From the NCBI RefSeq assembly GCF_017603965.1, contig NZ_CP071955.1:2790001-2854000 (forward strand): 64,000 nt of DNA, given 5' to 3'. Of this stretch, positions 10,611-23,033 are shown piece after piece. This DNA is from Xanthomonas fragariae. GTDB lineage: Bacteria; Pseudomonadota; Gammaproteobacteria; Xanthomonadales; Xanthomonadaceae. Made by a program: the position numbers and the translations under genes. Each line of letters opens with the position of its first letter. Positions within the stretch are counted from its first letter, which is position 1. The notes beneath the pieces were generated by a model that searched no databases, was not told where the DNA came from, and saw only the letters and a list, made by a program, of their open reading frames with translations.

Positions 10611-10689
10611 GTCCAATCTCCTTGAGTTAGGCAATTGGACTCCAAACGTGACTACTACTACTCACAGTTGAGGGGGGGCGTCGCGCCAA

Positions 10690-10841
10690 GCGCAGCGAAC
10701 TGCATACCTTCAAAGTCATGCCCAAGCGCTGGATCGTTGAGCGCAATTTTGCCTGTTTGGAGGAGAACAGGAAGACTATGGAAAAACTGCGAGCGTAAGC
10801 TCGACACCACTTTGCAAATGATCCACTTTGCCAGCCATTAG
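10690..10841 (+). mobile_element. IS5-type transposase C-terminal remnant
   Basis: The plus strand encodes ELHTFKVMPKRWIVERNFAC in one frame and, after a frameshift near 10770, RLWKNCERKLDTTLQMIHFA in another. Together they match the C-terminal end of IS5-family DDE transposases (K-x-RWIVER-F ... R-x-WKNCERKL). Only about 50 codons survive. It lies next to the IS3 remnant, so this spacer has been hit by at least two elements. Confidence 0.75.
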
Positions 10842-10866
10842 AAAAAACCGACACCGCGCATGCGAC

Positions 10867-11337
10867 TCACGCGCGGTGATACGGATGATTGGCCAGCATC
10901 GCAGCGGCGCGATACAGCTGCTCGGCGACGATCAAGCGCACCAGCATATGCGGCAGGGTCAGCGGGCCGATCGACCAGCTTTCGCTAGCGCTTTTCAGCA
11001 CATCGGCGGCGTGGCCTTCCGGGCCACCGATCAGGAATGCCAGATCGCGGCCCTGGCCCCGCCAATGCTCCATGCGCTGGGCGAGTTGTTCGGAACTGAG
11101 CGGGCGGCCCGGCACATCGAGTGCAACCACATGGGCGTTCTTGGGCAATGCTGCGAGTACGCGGCTGCCTTCGTCGTCGATGGCGCGTTGCGCGTCGCGG
11201 CCCTTGCCGCGCAGGCCGGGTTCGATTTCGACCAGCTCCAGCGGCATCCAGTGCGAGAGGCGTTTTTGATATTCGGCAAAACCCTGCGCCACCCAGGCCG
11301 GTGCGCGCTCGCCGATAGCGATGAGTCGGCATTTCAT
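10867..11337 (-). CDS. rlmH: 23S rRNA pseudouridine-1915 N3-methyltransferase RlmH
   Basis: A 156-residue SPOUT methyltransferase that modifies pseudouridine 1915 in helix 69 of 23S rRNA on assembled 70S ribosomes. The family SAM-binding knot is visible as LAFLIGGPEGHAADV and the conserved C-terminus ends in the HPYHRA motif. ATG 11337 (MKCRLIAIGERAP) gives the standard family start; an in-frame GTG lies two codons upstream. In many relatives rlmH directly follows rsfS; here a J-domain-like gene plus about 1 kb of decayed DNA separates them. Confidence 0.95.
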   Translation of the reverse strand: MKCRLIAIGERAPAWVAQGFAEYQKRLSHWMPLELVEIEPGLRGKGRDAQRAIDDEGSRVLAALPKNAHVVALDVPGRPLSSEQLAQRMEHWRGQGRDLAFLIGGPEGHAADVLKSASESWSIGPLTLPHMLVRLIVAEQLYRAAAMLANHPYHRA

Positions 11338-11639
11338 GGCCACATGATATCCGCGTCACAGCTTGGGCAGCGGAACCCCGTCGATAACACCGGTGTCATG
11401 GCGCGATTGCAGCGGGTTTCCAGCGTCGGCAAACCAGCCAGTCCGCAGGGGAGTCGTTCGAGGCCGATTTTCGATCCCGCTCGACACCAGGTTCTCAATG
11501 GCAGCGCCACCATCATGGCCGGCGGGGCACTTGGCAGCTTGAGCGGGTTGCAATCGCGTCAGACCCAGGCTGGCGCCGGTTGCCGATCAGAGCACAGGGC
11601 TGCCATTGCTGCAGCCGCGATGGCGCACTGCGCATGAGC

Positions 11640-12115
11640 CGCAGCGAAGGCATCTGGTAAAGCCACGGCAAGCTGTTCATCGTTGACACCAGCGCCCGGC
11701 GTAGATGCGCAAGGCCGCAGCGGCAACGGCAACGGTGCGCTATGGGTGCTGGATCTGTTACGCAGCGCTTGAGCGTGCTGTTCGTCAACGGCAATCAGTT
11801 GGCGGCGCACAATCCCGACAATGTCGCCATCAACGCACGCGGTGACGTGGCGCTGCAAGAGGACGGTGGCGAAAGTCCGAACGAATATGGCCCCGGCGCA
11901 CGCCTGCTCGGGCTGACGCGGAGCGGCGAATCGTTCTATCTGGCCAAGAACCACATGCAACTCACCTTGCAGCAGATCGCTGATACCGGCAAGACCATTA
12001 CCGAGGGCGATTAGCGCGATACCGAGTTCTGCGGCACGTGCTAGGACTCATTGGCGCGCATGTTGTTCGTCAATATCCAGACGCCAAGCATCACGCTAGC
12101 GTACCGGGCCGTTGG
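11640..12115 (+). pseudogene. Decayed PhoX-like (DUF839) phosphatase fragment
   Basis: Pieces of a PhoX/DUF839-type protein can be read in successive frames: SEGIW-stop-SHGKLFIVDTSA (from about 11645), GVDAQGR and NGALWVLDL (about 11700-11755), LSVLFVNGNQLAAHNPDNVA with EDGGESPNEYGPGARLLGLT (11742-12014), then RDTEFCGTC and MLFVNIQTPSITLA after a TAG at 12012-12014. PhoX enzymes are Tat-exported calcium-dependent alkaline phosphatases. At least two frameshifts and three stops are visible and the N-terminal half is missing, so it is a pseudogene. The family call is from recognisable motifs, not from a search. Confidence 0.7.
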
Positions 12116-12395
12116 AACGCAGGCCTTTGTACAGGTCGGACTAGCAAGCAGCAATTGTGAGCAGGTGGAAGAGGCCAATGCCTGCCGGACGGATCCAGTC
12201 TCTGCCCGGCAGCGTTGAACCGTTGACGGGCAGAACGCTGCGAGCGGGCAATGCGTTGCTGGCAGGTGGGCGCAGCGAGGCAAGGCGAATAGCCGAGTGC
12301 GGCATGTAGGTAGTAAGAACACCGTGTCCGACGGAGACATCGCATAACACCCTCGTTCGCCAACAGGCATACCGCCTCCAGCGCGACAACCGCAC
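12116..12395. other. Gene-free spacer with a possible decayed copy of the inverted-repeat element
   Basis: No coding sequence is seen. Around 12255-12345 the minus strand carries ACATGCCGCACTCGG and GCGCCCACCTG, resembling the core ACATGCCGATTCCGAGCA and the arm-proximal part of the repeat elements at 22.75, 51.23 and 62.45 kb. The arms are not clear, so this is a tentative relic. Confidence 0.3.
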
Positions 12396-13526
12396 TCAGA
12401 GCCAGGGCGCGTCGGGCATGCTCGACATGACGCGTTGCAGCTTCAACCAGTGCTTGAGCGATTGCGGATCGGTCAGCTCACGCAGGCCCATGCGCGCGTC
12501 CATCAGATCGTCTTCGATCTCGCGCTTGAGTTGCGCCATCAAACGGCTCAGCCGCGCAGGTTTGGGTCGCGATGGCAGGTCAAGACTATATTCGGCGCAA
12601 AAGTTATAAGCCTGCTGCAATATCTGCTGTTGCAACTCCTTGCACTGCCGATCCAGCTCGCGGTTGTAGTCCTGCAGCCGCGCCGCGCTCATCGCATCCA
12701 CGCCCTGCGCATCCAGTAGGCCGATCTCGGCCTGCAGCTCAAGCAATCCCAACAAATCGCCGGATTTGTAAGCGGCATTGAGCCGCTGCATGAGGATGGT
12801 GCGCGAGGCTTGTTCCTGCTCGTTCTTGGCGCGATCCGGATGCAGATTGCCGGCCAGCTTGCGATACAACTCGCGCAGTGGTGGCGGTTCGGCATTCTCA
12901 ACAATCGCTTTTTTTGCGGCACGCTTGCGACGTTGCGCGTGGCGTTGCTGTTGCTGCGCGCGTTCCTGCTCCAAGCGCTCGCTGACGCGTTCGTAAAGCT
13001 CCTCGGGCGAGTCGATGCCGTCCAGCTCATCCGCATCCAGTCCGTAAGCCTGGCCGAGAATCTGCTTCATCAGCGCATCGGATTCGGAAACTTCCTGGTC
13101 GTACCCCACTGCGCTGTGGCGATCGTAAATGGGTCGCAGCGCCTCGTGTCCGGACTCGATCAGCGGGCCGGCGATATCGCACAGCAACTCGGACAGAAAC
13201 TTGCGATCGGCCTTGCCCAGTTTGACTGTGGCATGCGCACGGTCGAGCGCTTCGACCAGCGCGATATCGGCCGCACGCCGTTGGTCGAGCAAGGGCTGCA
13301 ATTCAGAGTGATAACGCTCGCGCCAGTGCGAGAGCGCTACTTGCCAGTCCTGCAATTCGGCACGATGCCTCTCCAGGTCGCGCAGTAATCGGTCGAAGCG
13401 CTTGCGTGCTGGCGACAGCGGCGCGCCGGACGTTTGCGCAGGCTGGCTGCGCAGCTGCTGTATCGCTTGTGAGGCAGGCGCATCGGCCGAGGTGCGGGCT
13501 TTGCTGGGCATGCCTGAGTCAGTCAC
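12396..13526 (-). CDS. J-domain-like protein of unknown function
   Basis: A 376-residue, highly charged helical protein. Residues about 215-265 contain [19 protein letters not shown], a DnaJ-like helix II plus the HPD motif that stimulates Hsp70 ATPase activity in true J-proteins, so a co-chaperone role is possible. A Gln/Arg-rich coiled-coil segment (about 180-210) precedes it. I do not recognise the full-length family. The start may be GTG 13526, overlapping the end of rsfS by eight bases, or ATG 13511; neither has a convincing ribosome binding site. The order leuS-lptE-holA-nadD-rsfS then this gene suggests co-transcription. Confidence 0.75.
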   Translation of the reverse strand: MTDSGMPSKARTSADAPASQAIQQLRSQPAQTSGAPLSPARKRFDRLLRDLERHRAELQDWQVALSHWRERYHSELQPLLDQRRAADIALVEALDRAHATVKLGKADRKFLSELLCDIAGPLIESGHEALRPIYDRHSAVGYDQEVSESDALMKQILGQAYGLDADELDGIDSPEELYERVSERLEQERAQQQQRHAQRRKRAAKKAIVENAEPPPLRELYRKLAGNLHPDRAKNEQEQASRTILMQRLNAAYKSGDLLGLLELQAEIGLLDAQGVDAMSAARLQDYNRELDRQCKELQQQILQQAYNFCAEYSLDLPSRPKPARLSRLMAQLKREIEDDLMDARMGLRELTDPQSLKHWLKLQRVMSSMPDAPWL

Positions 13527-13932
13527 TCTTCGGATCGGCTAGCTCGTCGTCCGGACGCTGATCGCCAACGGTCCACAGACGCTCCAGCGCATAGAACTCG
13601 CGCACGCGCGGCAGCATCACATGCACCACCACATCGCCCAGATCGACCAGCACCCATTCGGCTTCGCGCTCGCCTTCCACACCCAGCGGCATCACGTCCA
13701 GACGCTTGGCGAACTTGACTACTTCTTCGGCAATCGATTTGACGTGCCGGGTCGAGGTGCCCGACGCGACCACCATGTAATCGCAGACGCTGGACTTGCC
13801 ACGCACATCGATCTCGACCATGTCCTTGGCTTTCAGCTCCTCCAAGGCCTCACGCACATTGGCTAACAGAGCCGGTACGGACGGCGGCGGATTCGGAATG
13901 GAGGTCTTGATGACTTGGGCTTGGGTGGTCAA
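13519..13932 (-). CDS. rsfS: Ribosomal silencing factor RsfS
   Basis: A 137-residue RsfS (Iojap/DUF143) protein. It binds uL14 on the large subunit and blocks 30S joining in slow growth. The family core is clear: [37 protein letters not shown], and the C-terminal [18 protein letters not shown] with the final FYALERLW. The start ATG at 13932 gives an extension of about 20 residues before the conserved domain, as in other Xanthomonads. It lies directly downstream of nadD, a very common pairing. Confidence 0.95.
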   Translation of the reverse strand: MTTQAQVIKTSIPNPPPSVPALLANVREALEELKAKDMVEIDVRGKSSVCDYMVVASGTSTRHVKSIAEEVVKFAKRLDVMPLGVEGEREAEWVLVDLGDVVVHVMLPRVREFYALERLWTVGDQRPDDELADPKSD

Positions 13933-13989
13933 AGCGGGCGACTCGATGGAGTTGGTGTGAATTATAGGCCGGTCCGGGCGGATACGTGT

Positions 13990-14712
13990 TCAGCTAGCCT
14001 GACGGGCGATGCCGTAGAGGCCTTCATGCACGATAAATGCCGCTACTGCCGGCGATACCAGCGCCTGCCAAACGCCGTCCGTGGCAATGCGCGAACGCAC
14101 CGCGCTGGCCGATTCGCCGCGTAATGGCTGATGCAATCGCCAAAGGCGGCCGGCCGGCGCGGCGACCAGCTCACTCGCGCTGGCGGCCCATCGGCCCTGT
14201 AACGCCGCAGCGAACTGCGGCGCGGCGGTCAGGTCCAGCGGCGTGCCCGGGCGTGCGGCGATGACGAAATGGGCCAACTCGAACAGCGCCTCCCACTGGT
14301 GCCAACCGCTCAGCCCAACGAACGCGTCGGCGCCGAGCAGCCAGGCGATCGGTGTCGTGGGGCCGAGTTCGGCGCGCAGTTCGCGCAAGCTGTCGACGGT
14401 GTAGGACGGCGCGCCGCTCTGAGTGGCGCGTTGGAGTTCGCGGCCGTCCAGCACCAGCCCCGAGTGATCGGCAAGCGCCAGCTCCAGCATGCGCGCGCGC
14501 TGCATGGCGGTGGCACCGGGTGCAGGGCGATGCGGCGGGTCGGCAGCCGGCACCAGATGCACGACCGCGCCCAGTTCGTCGCGCGCGGCACAGGCGATGG
14601 CGAGGTGGCCCAAGTGGATCGGATCGAAGGTGCCGCCGTAATAAAGGTGGAGCCAGGACCGGGGACCGGAGACCGGGGATCCGGAAACATCAACAGCATG
14701 CGCAGCCTGCAT
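13990..14712 (-). CDS. nadD: Nicotinate-nucleotide adenylyltransferase NadD
   Basis: About 240 residues. NadD adenylates nicotinate mononucleotide in NAD synthesis. It carries the nucleotidyltransferase signature YYGGTFDPIHLGHLA and the second motif ESASAVRSRI (an SSTxxR-like site). The start is uncertain: ATG 14712 (MQAAHAVDVSG) adds about 22 residues before the conserved LHLYYGGTFDP, and this leader is partly encoded by the G/C-rich Xanthomonas spacer repeat, so the true start may be further in, for example at a Leu or GTG codon. It is part of the leuS-lptE-holA-nadD-rsfS block. Confidence 0.92.
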   Translation of the reverse strand: MQAAHAVDVSGSPVSGPRSWLHLYYGGTFDPIHLGHLAIACAARDELGAVVHLVPAADPPHRPAPGATAMQRARMLELALADHSGLVLDGRELQRATQSGAPSYTVDSLRELRAELGPTTPIAWLLGADAFVGLSGWHQWEALFELAHFVIAARPGTPLDLTAAPQFAAALQGRWAASASELVAAPAGRLWRLHQPLRGESASAVRSRIATDGVWQALVSPAVAAFIVHEGLYGIARQAS

Positions 14713-14762
14713 CGGACCTACGCTCTTCCGAGTTCCAGGTCCTCGGTCCCCAGTCCCGGCTT

Positions 14763-15791
14763 TCACGCCAGCAGTCTCACCGCACGGGCTTCGGCCACTG
14801 CTACCAACAAGCGTTCCAAGCCTACCCAGGCATCGCCGTCGGCGCGGCCCTTGGCCATGCGGTCGATCAGCGAGGCTTCGGCGACGAAGCGTTCCCAGCG
14901 GCGTGGTTCGGGGTGGCGTTGCAGCGCCCGTTTGAAAGGAACCTGGCGCGATTCCCATAGGCCTTGCGCCTTCATTTCGGCAGCGAGGTTGCCGCCGTTG
15001 GCCTGCACCTTCGACAGGGACGCGGTGCGCAGCAGTTCCTTGATCAGGATCGGCATCAACGCAGCCACCGCTTCGCCTTCGGAACGCAGGCCGGCGAGCA
15101 TGCGGATTACCGCGGCCGGCTGCCCGGAGAAGGTGGTTTCGGCCAAGCGGAACACGTCGTAGCGAGCGGCATCGGCGACCAGCGATTCCATCGCTTCCAG
15201 ATCCAGCACCTTGCCGTCAGCCAGCAGGGCCAGCTTGTCGATTTCCTGCGCGGCGGCGAGCAGGTTGCCCTCCACCCGCTCGCTCAAACGTCGCACCGCG
15301 TCGGGGTCGGCACGCAGGCCGTGGCTGCGCAGGCGGCGCTCGATCCAATCGGGCAACTCGTGCGGTTTGATCGTCCAGGCCACCGAAATGGTGCCGATGC
15401 GGCCGACCGCGTCGGCCCACTTGCCCTGGTGCGCCTTACTCCAGTCGTTGGCGGTGATCAGCAGCACCACGTCCGGCGGCGGGTTGGCGCAGAAGCGGGT
15501 GATGACCTCGGCGCCGTCCTTGCCCGGTTTGCCGCTGGGCAAGCGCACTTCCACCAAACGGCGCGGGCTGAACAGGCTGGGCGCGTTGAAGCTGGCGTCG
15601 AGCTGGTTCCAGTCAAAATCGCGGCCATCGGCATCGAACACTTCGCGCTCGCCGATGCCTTCGGCGCGCGCACGCGCACGCACCGCATCGGCCGCTTCCA
15701 GCACGCGCAGCGTCTCGGCGCCGGCGATCAGGTAGACCGGCTGCAACGGCTGGTTGGATTGGCCGGCAAGCTGCTCGGGACGAAGTTCCAT
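14763..15791 (-). CDS. holA: DNA polymerase III subunit delta
   Basis: A 342-residue HolA, the clamp-loader subunit that opens the beta clamp. The AAA+-like N-terminal domain (PVYLIAGAETLRVLEAADAVR, then FDWNQLDASFNAPSLFSPRRLVEVRLPSG) and the family helical C-terminal domain are present; delta lacks a functional Walker A, as expected. ATG 15791 begins MELRPEQLAGQ, the usual family start. It sits between lptE and nadD with short gaps, indicating one transcription unit. Confidence 0.95.
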   Translation of the reverse strand: MELRPEQLAGQSNQPLQPVYLIAGAETLRVLEAADAVRARARAEGIGEREVFDADGRDFDWNQLDASFNAPSLFSPRRLVEVRLPSGKPGKDGAEVITRFCANPPPDVVLLITANDWSKAHQGKWADAVGRIGTISVAWTIKPHELPDWIERRLRSHGLRADPDAVRRLSERVEGNLLAAAQEIDKLALLADGKVLDLEAMESLVADAARYDVFRLAETTFSGQPAAVIRMLAGLRSEGEAVAALMPILIKELLRTASLSKVQANGGNLAAEMKAQGLWESRQVPFKRALQRHPEPRRWERFVAEASLIDRMAKGRADGDAWVGLERLLVAVAEARAVRLLA

Positions 15792-15812
15792 GACTGCGAA
15801 AGCGCGCGACGC

Positions 15813-16463
15813 TCAGTTGTTCGACGACGGCTGCGGCGCAGGCGGCAACGCGGCCGGCACGCTCGATTCAGGCGCTGGCGACGGCTGCACCTGCGGCGTG
15901 GGAGCCTGTGGCAGCGGCGCGGTCGGCGTGCTTTCCAGGGTTTCGCCGCGCTGCAAACGCGCACGCACCACGCTATCGATGCGGCGCAGGATCGAGGCGG
16001 ACATGTCCTTGCGCAATTCGTCTGCGAGGATCTCGCGCTCGGTCGCGGTACCGGTAGCGTCTACCGGCGGCGACACGTAATCGCGCGACAGCTCGATCAC
16101 CTGCTGCGGCACCAGCACCGAACCGTTGGCGGTGGTAACGGAGAAAATGGCGGCGTAGCGCAGGCTGTATTCCTGCGCACGGCCCTGGCTGTCGATGGCG
16201 ATCGGCAGGTCGCCCCAACGCTCGGACGACACCTGCACCTGCACAAAGCCGGTCTTGGCATCTTCGTCGGCCAGCGTGGCGCCCGCGGCCTTGAGGCCAC
16301 GCCGCAGCAACTTTGACAGTTCGCTGTACCGCACCGCTGACTGCACCTTCACTGCCGGGGTATCGGGCGGCAGCGCAAGCGAATTGCGCAAATGGAATCC
16401 GCAGGCGGTGAGGCTCGAGACGAGCACGAGGGACGCAGCGAAGGCAGTAGGAAATCGAATCAT
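15813..16463 (-). CDS. lptE: LPS assembly lipoprotein LptE
   Basis: A 216-residue outer-membrane lipoprotein that plugs and matures the LptD translocon for lipopolysaccharide insertion. The N-terminus is a lipoprotein signal peptide ending in the lipobox LTAC, followed by GFHLRNSLALPPD, the typical LptE start. The C-terminal 50 residues are a Pro/Ala/Ser/Gln-rich tail, longer than in enterobacteria. ATG 16463 is preferred over GTG two codons upstream. leuS-lptE-holA is the standard order. Confidence 0.93.
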   Translation of the reverse strand: MIRFPTAFAASLVLVSSLTACGFHLRNSLALPPDTPAVKVQSAVRYSELSKLLRRGLKAAGATLADEDAKTGFVQVQVSSERWGDLPIAIDSQGRAQEYSLRYAAIFSVTTANGSVLVPQQVIELSRDYVSPPVDATGTATEREILADELRKDMSASILRRIDSVVRARLQRGETLESTPTAPLPQAPTPQVQPSPAPESSVPAALPPAPQPSSNN

Positions 16464-16645
16464 GGGCACAGTCTGGATGAGCGCCCCGGCGGCGGCAACA
16501 GGCGGCTAGCCTGCCCGACACCGCGTGAACGGGGCTTGAGATCGCCGCAGCACACTGCGACGACCGGGATGACGAATGCATCGCCACGCGCTGCTGGAAC
16601 AATCGACCCGAACCCGCCTTGGCAGCGCACCCGAATCACGACCAC

Positions 16646-19982
<3,337 letters not shown>

Positions 19983-20190
19983 TGCGTTGCTCCAACGCGG
20001 GGGCGCGTGGTGCACCACCAGAACGCGGCATTGTCGTGCCGGGCGGGCATGGCGAGAACCCCCAGGCTGGTCGCGGCCGATCTGGTGATCGCCGGTCTGC
20101 GCCAGATGGCCTCATCTCGACCAAACCTTGTGTCGGCCGGGTTTGCCACCATTACAGTCGCACTGTTGCCGCCATCTTTTCAGGAAGCTC

Positions 20191-21048
20191 ATGTCCGACA
20201 AGCCGCACGTATTCGATGCCACCACCGACACCTTCGAGACCGGGGTCCTGCAGAAATCGTTGACGACACCAGTGCTGGTGGATTTCTGGGCCACTTGGTG
20301 CGGCCCGTGTAAATCGCTGACGCCGATCCTGGAAAAGCTCGCCGCCGACTACAACGGTGCGTTCGAGCTTGCCAAGGTCGATGTGGACAAAGAGCAGCAG
20401 ATCGCTGCGGCGTTCCAAATCCGGTCGGTGCCGACGGTGTTCCTGGTCAAGGGCGGCGAACTGGTCGATGGTTTCCCGGGCCTGATGCCGGAAGGCCAAG
20501 TGCGCGAGTTCCTGACCCAGCACGGCGTGCTGCCGGTCGAGCCTCAGGTGGTCGAAGAACTGCCGCTGGCGCCGCTGGACCCGCACGCGCAGGCCGCTGC
20601 GCTGCGTGAGGCGATCGCTGCCGAGCCGGACAAGCACGAACTCAAGCTGGATCTGGCACTGGCACTGCTCAAGACCGGCGACACTGCCGAGGCCGAACAG
20701 TTGATCGACGCCCTGCCCGCCAACCTAGCCACCGACGACCGCGCAGTCCGCGCCAAGGCCCGCTTGAGCTTTGCCAATGTGCTCAAAGACGCACCCGATG
20801 CCGACGCACTGCAGGGAGCCGTGGCCGCCAACGGCGCCGACCTGCGTGCGCGTCATCTGCTCGGCGTGCGCCATCTGCTCGACGGCAACGACGAAGCTGC
20901 GCTGGAGCAGTTTCTGGAGATGCTGCGGCAGGACCGCGCCTTCGACGACAATCTGCCGCGGCGCAGCTTGATTGATGCGTTCCGCGTGATCGAAGACGAT
21001 GATCTGGTCGGCCGCTATCGGCGCAAGATGTCGTCGTTGGTCTTCTGA
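20191..21048 (+). CDS. cnoX: Thioredoxin-TPR co-chaperone CnoX (YbbN)
   Basis: A 285-residue protein made of an N-terminal thioredoxin domain and a C-terminal TPR-like helical domain, the CnoX/YbbN architecture. CnoX binds oxidation-damaged proteins and hands them to DnaK or GroEL. The active site is WCGPCK, an intact CGPC, whereas E. coli CnoX has SQHC; this one may therefore have real oxidoreductase activity. ATG 20191 has an AGGAAG site eight bases upstream. It is the last intact gene before the T3SS island. Confidence 0.93.
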   Translation: MSDKPHVFDATTDTFETGVLQKSLTTPVLVDFWATWCGPCKSLTPILEKLAADYNGAFELAKVDVDKEQQIAAAFQIRSVPTVFLVKGGELVDGFPGLMPEGQVREFLTQHGVLPVEPQVVEELPLAPLDPHAQAAALREAIAAEPDKHELKLDLALALLKTGDTAEAEQLIDALPANLATDDRAVRAKARLSFANVLKDAPDADALQGAVAANGADLRARHLLGVRHLLDGNDEAALEQFLEMLRQDRAFDDNLPRRSLIDAFRVIEDDDLVGRYRRKMSSLVF

Positions 21049-21398
21049 GGATCGGGTTTGTGATCTGAGGATTTTGTCACCATCGATTGTTGCGCGCCTA
21101 CGTTTCGGTATCGCTGCTAGCTTGTGACTTGGCAACAAAAGCCAGTTCAGCCGTCAGTGCCGAACATGCCCGCCTACGTCCGGCCACTGACAATCCGTTG
21201 AGGCGACCGGTTGCGCAAAGCGCCGGTAGCGGTGGCTAACAGCAACCCGAATCCACGCAGCCGAACCTCGAGCGCGCAACGCATGGTGTGGCGGCGCCTG
21301 GCGCGTGCGCAGATGCTTGCGTGACCACGAAAACGTGCAGCACAGCATGCATATGTCGTCCGTTCGATGTGACGCCACATTCCTTTACGGCCCCAGCC
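21049..21398. other. Gene-free spacer at the left edge of the T3SS region
   Basis: About 350 bases between cnoX and the decayed gene at 21.4 kb. I see no convincing coding sequence, tRNA gene or integrase fragment here. The only signal is the PIP-like box directly after it. Confidence 0.5.
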
Positions 21399-21423
21399 TT
21401 TCGCAACGACGCGTCTGCGTTCT
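21399..21423 (+). promoter_or_regulatory. PIP-like box ahead of decayed gene (TTCGC-N15-TTCTT)
   Basis: TTCGC at 21399-21403 and TTCTT at 21419-21423 are separated by exactly 15 bases. The second half-site deviates from TTCGC at two positions and I do not see a -10 box at the usual 30-32 base distance, so the promoter may be as decayed as the gene behind it. Confidence 0.35.
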
Positions 21424-21464
21424 TTTACTTCATGTAATTTTCAGATCGCTAACGACGGTGATGC

Positions 21465-22747
21465 ATGCCACACAAGGTGGCCGCAAATGCCAGGGCACGC
21501 CTGAGCACTTCCGATTGCACGCTGAGTAGTTCGCACTTTGACACCCGCCAAGCGCTTGGGAACGCTGGCCGCATCGATCGGAACCGGAGCGGCGCGTGGC
21601 GTGCGCACTGCGCTTGGACCAACCGCCACAGCGGTGGCGGCAGCTGCGCGTGGCTTGCGCCCGACCAGTTTCGACACGCAATACCTGGGTGCAGCGCTGG
21701 GGCATCTGGTTCACCAGACTATCGCCGTGGGACCGACCACATTCGCGCGAGTTGCTTGGCGAAGGATTGTTTGCCGCTCTCGGTCAGCTTCCACACGAAG
21801 CGGTCGTCGCCATGCAGGCAGTGTTGGGCACATTGCAGATGGCGCCGCATACGCTGCGAAGCAACCGCAAGAACCGCAATCCCAACGCGGCTGCGCGAGG
21901 CTTCCACAATCTCAGTCGCGAACAGTGGGATGCGCTGTCCGACGACGAACGCAATCACAAGAAAGCAGAACAGAAACAGTATTCGGATCTGCTCACGAGG
22001 CTCGCGCTGGGCGGCATCCTGAGCAACATCATCGTGGGTGGGGTCGGCAAGGGCATCGGGCCAACCGAAGATAGCCGCCAGGCTGCTGGTCACCGATCTG
22101 AAGATCGGAGCCTATGTCGCGGCGCGCGACACCATCCAGGCGACATTTCGCATGGTTAGGAATGCACGGCTCCACCAATGGCGGCATCAGCGATCCGCGT
22201 ATCACCAGCGCCGGAAGGTTCTATGGCATGGCCAACGTACTGACCAACCTGGCAGCGCATGAGCTTGCATCGCCTGACTGTGCAGAGGGGCCGGGCAACT
22301 CTGGGCCGGGCCAGCCTGAACTCGTCTTTCACCAAAGACCAAGCGACCGATGTGATCTTGCGTCAATCAGCGGTGATCACTGCATTGAATGTCGGCATGG
22401 AAACGCTGGATTGGCTCAACGTTACCCGGCACGAAGCCGACGAAGCGGGGACACAGCAATTCTGAAACCCTGCATTGAAGGGCAAGCGCGAGGACTACGA
22501 GCGGGTCATGGATCAGTCGATCGCACAGACCGCTGCACTCAACTCAAATATCGCACTCGGGACCACCGTCAACATGATTGGTGCGTGGCTGGGGTTATCG
22601 CCCATACGCAGCGCGTTGCTGTCCAATACGGTATCCGGCGTTGTCGCCGGCGTGCAATACAAGACCATCGGCGCCACCTGGCAGTCCGAGGCTGGAGTAC
22701 GCAAAGCCGAAGCGCGACAACGCGGGCCTTCTTCGCAGAGCGAGTAA
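21465..22747 (+). pseudogene. Multiply frameshifted gene, probable dead T3SS effector
   Basis: A chain of protein-like segments in changing frames: a Ser-rich start (MPHKVAANARARLSTSDCTL, from 21465), KRLGTLAASIGTGAARGVRT (21545-21765), GEGLFAALGQLPHEAVVAMQ to LLTRLALGGILSNIIVGGVG (21755-22080), VTDLKIGAYVAARDTIQATF (22085-22160), GMHGSTNGGISDPRITSAGR (22155-22265), ASLNSSFTKDQATDVILRQS (22305-22465), a stop, then GKREDYERVMDQSIAQTAAL to the end (22475-22747). At least five frame changes and one in-frame stop are needed for about 420 residues. The helix-rich, Gly/Ala-rich composition, the PIP-like box and the position beside hpa2 suggest a former HrpX-regulated effector. I do not recognise the family. 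Confidence 0.55.
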
Positions 22748-22750
22748 GAG

Positions 22751-22874
22751 TTGCTAACAAAACGTAGCGAGCAGTCGCCAGATTGGCGGGTAGGAACCGC
22801 AGTGTAAGAGCGATACATGCCGATTCCGAGCACCGGCCGCGCCAGCCTGACGATTGCTCGCTACGTTTTATCAG
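22751..22874. repeat. Inverted-repeat element, copy 1 (left of T3SS island)
   Basis: Left arm ACAAAACGTAGCGAGCAGTC (22757-22776) pairs with CGATTGCTCGCTACGTTTTAT (22851-22871) with two differences. Between them lies the conserved core ACATGCCGATTCCGAGCACC. It begins just after the stop of the decayed gene. The first 20 bases of the arm are identical to the copy at 51231 and run in the same direction. Confidence 0.8.
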
Positions 22875-23033
22875 TCTGGCTAAGCGCCGCAATCGCGGCG
22901 ACCAAACCACACGGTGTTAGCGTCGCGTGCGGCTATGCCGGGCATCGCGCTGGCGGCGCGAGTACTTTGTACTACGCATTGTGTATCGCAGTTTGTGCAT
23001 GACGGGCTCTGCATGACACACGCTGCTGCTGCA

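Noticed and set aside
14964..16316. Plus-strand open frame of 450 codons over holA and lptE
   Set aside because: Antisense shadow of two clearly recognised genes on the minus strand.
21465..22747. Decayed gene as an extra XopF or HopD/XopB copy
   Set aside because: Segment-by-segment comparison from memory shows no shared motif with XopF here or with HopD1, so the family is left open.
22751..22874. CRISPR or tRNA-linked attachment site at the island edge
   Set aside because: The repeats are single dispersed elements with internal arms, not arrays, and no tRNA gene or integrase fragment is visible in the window.
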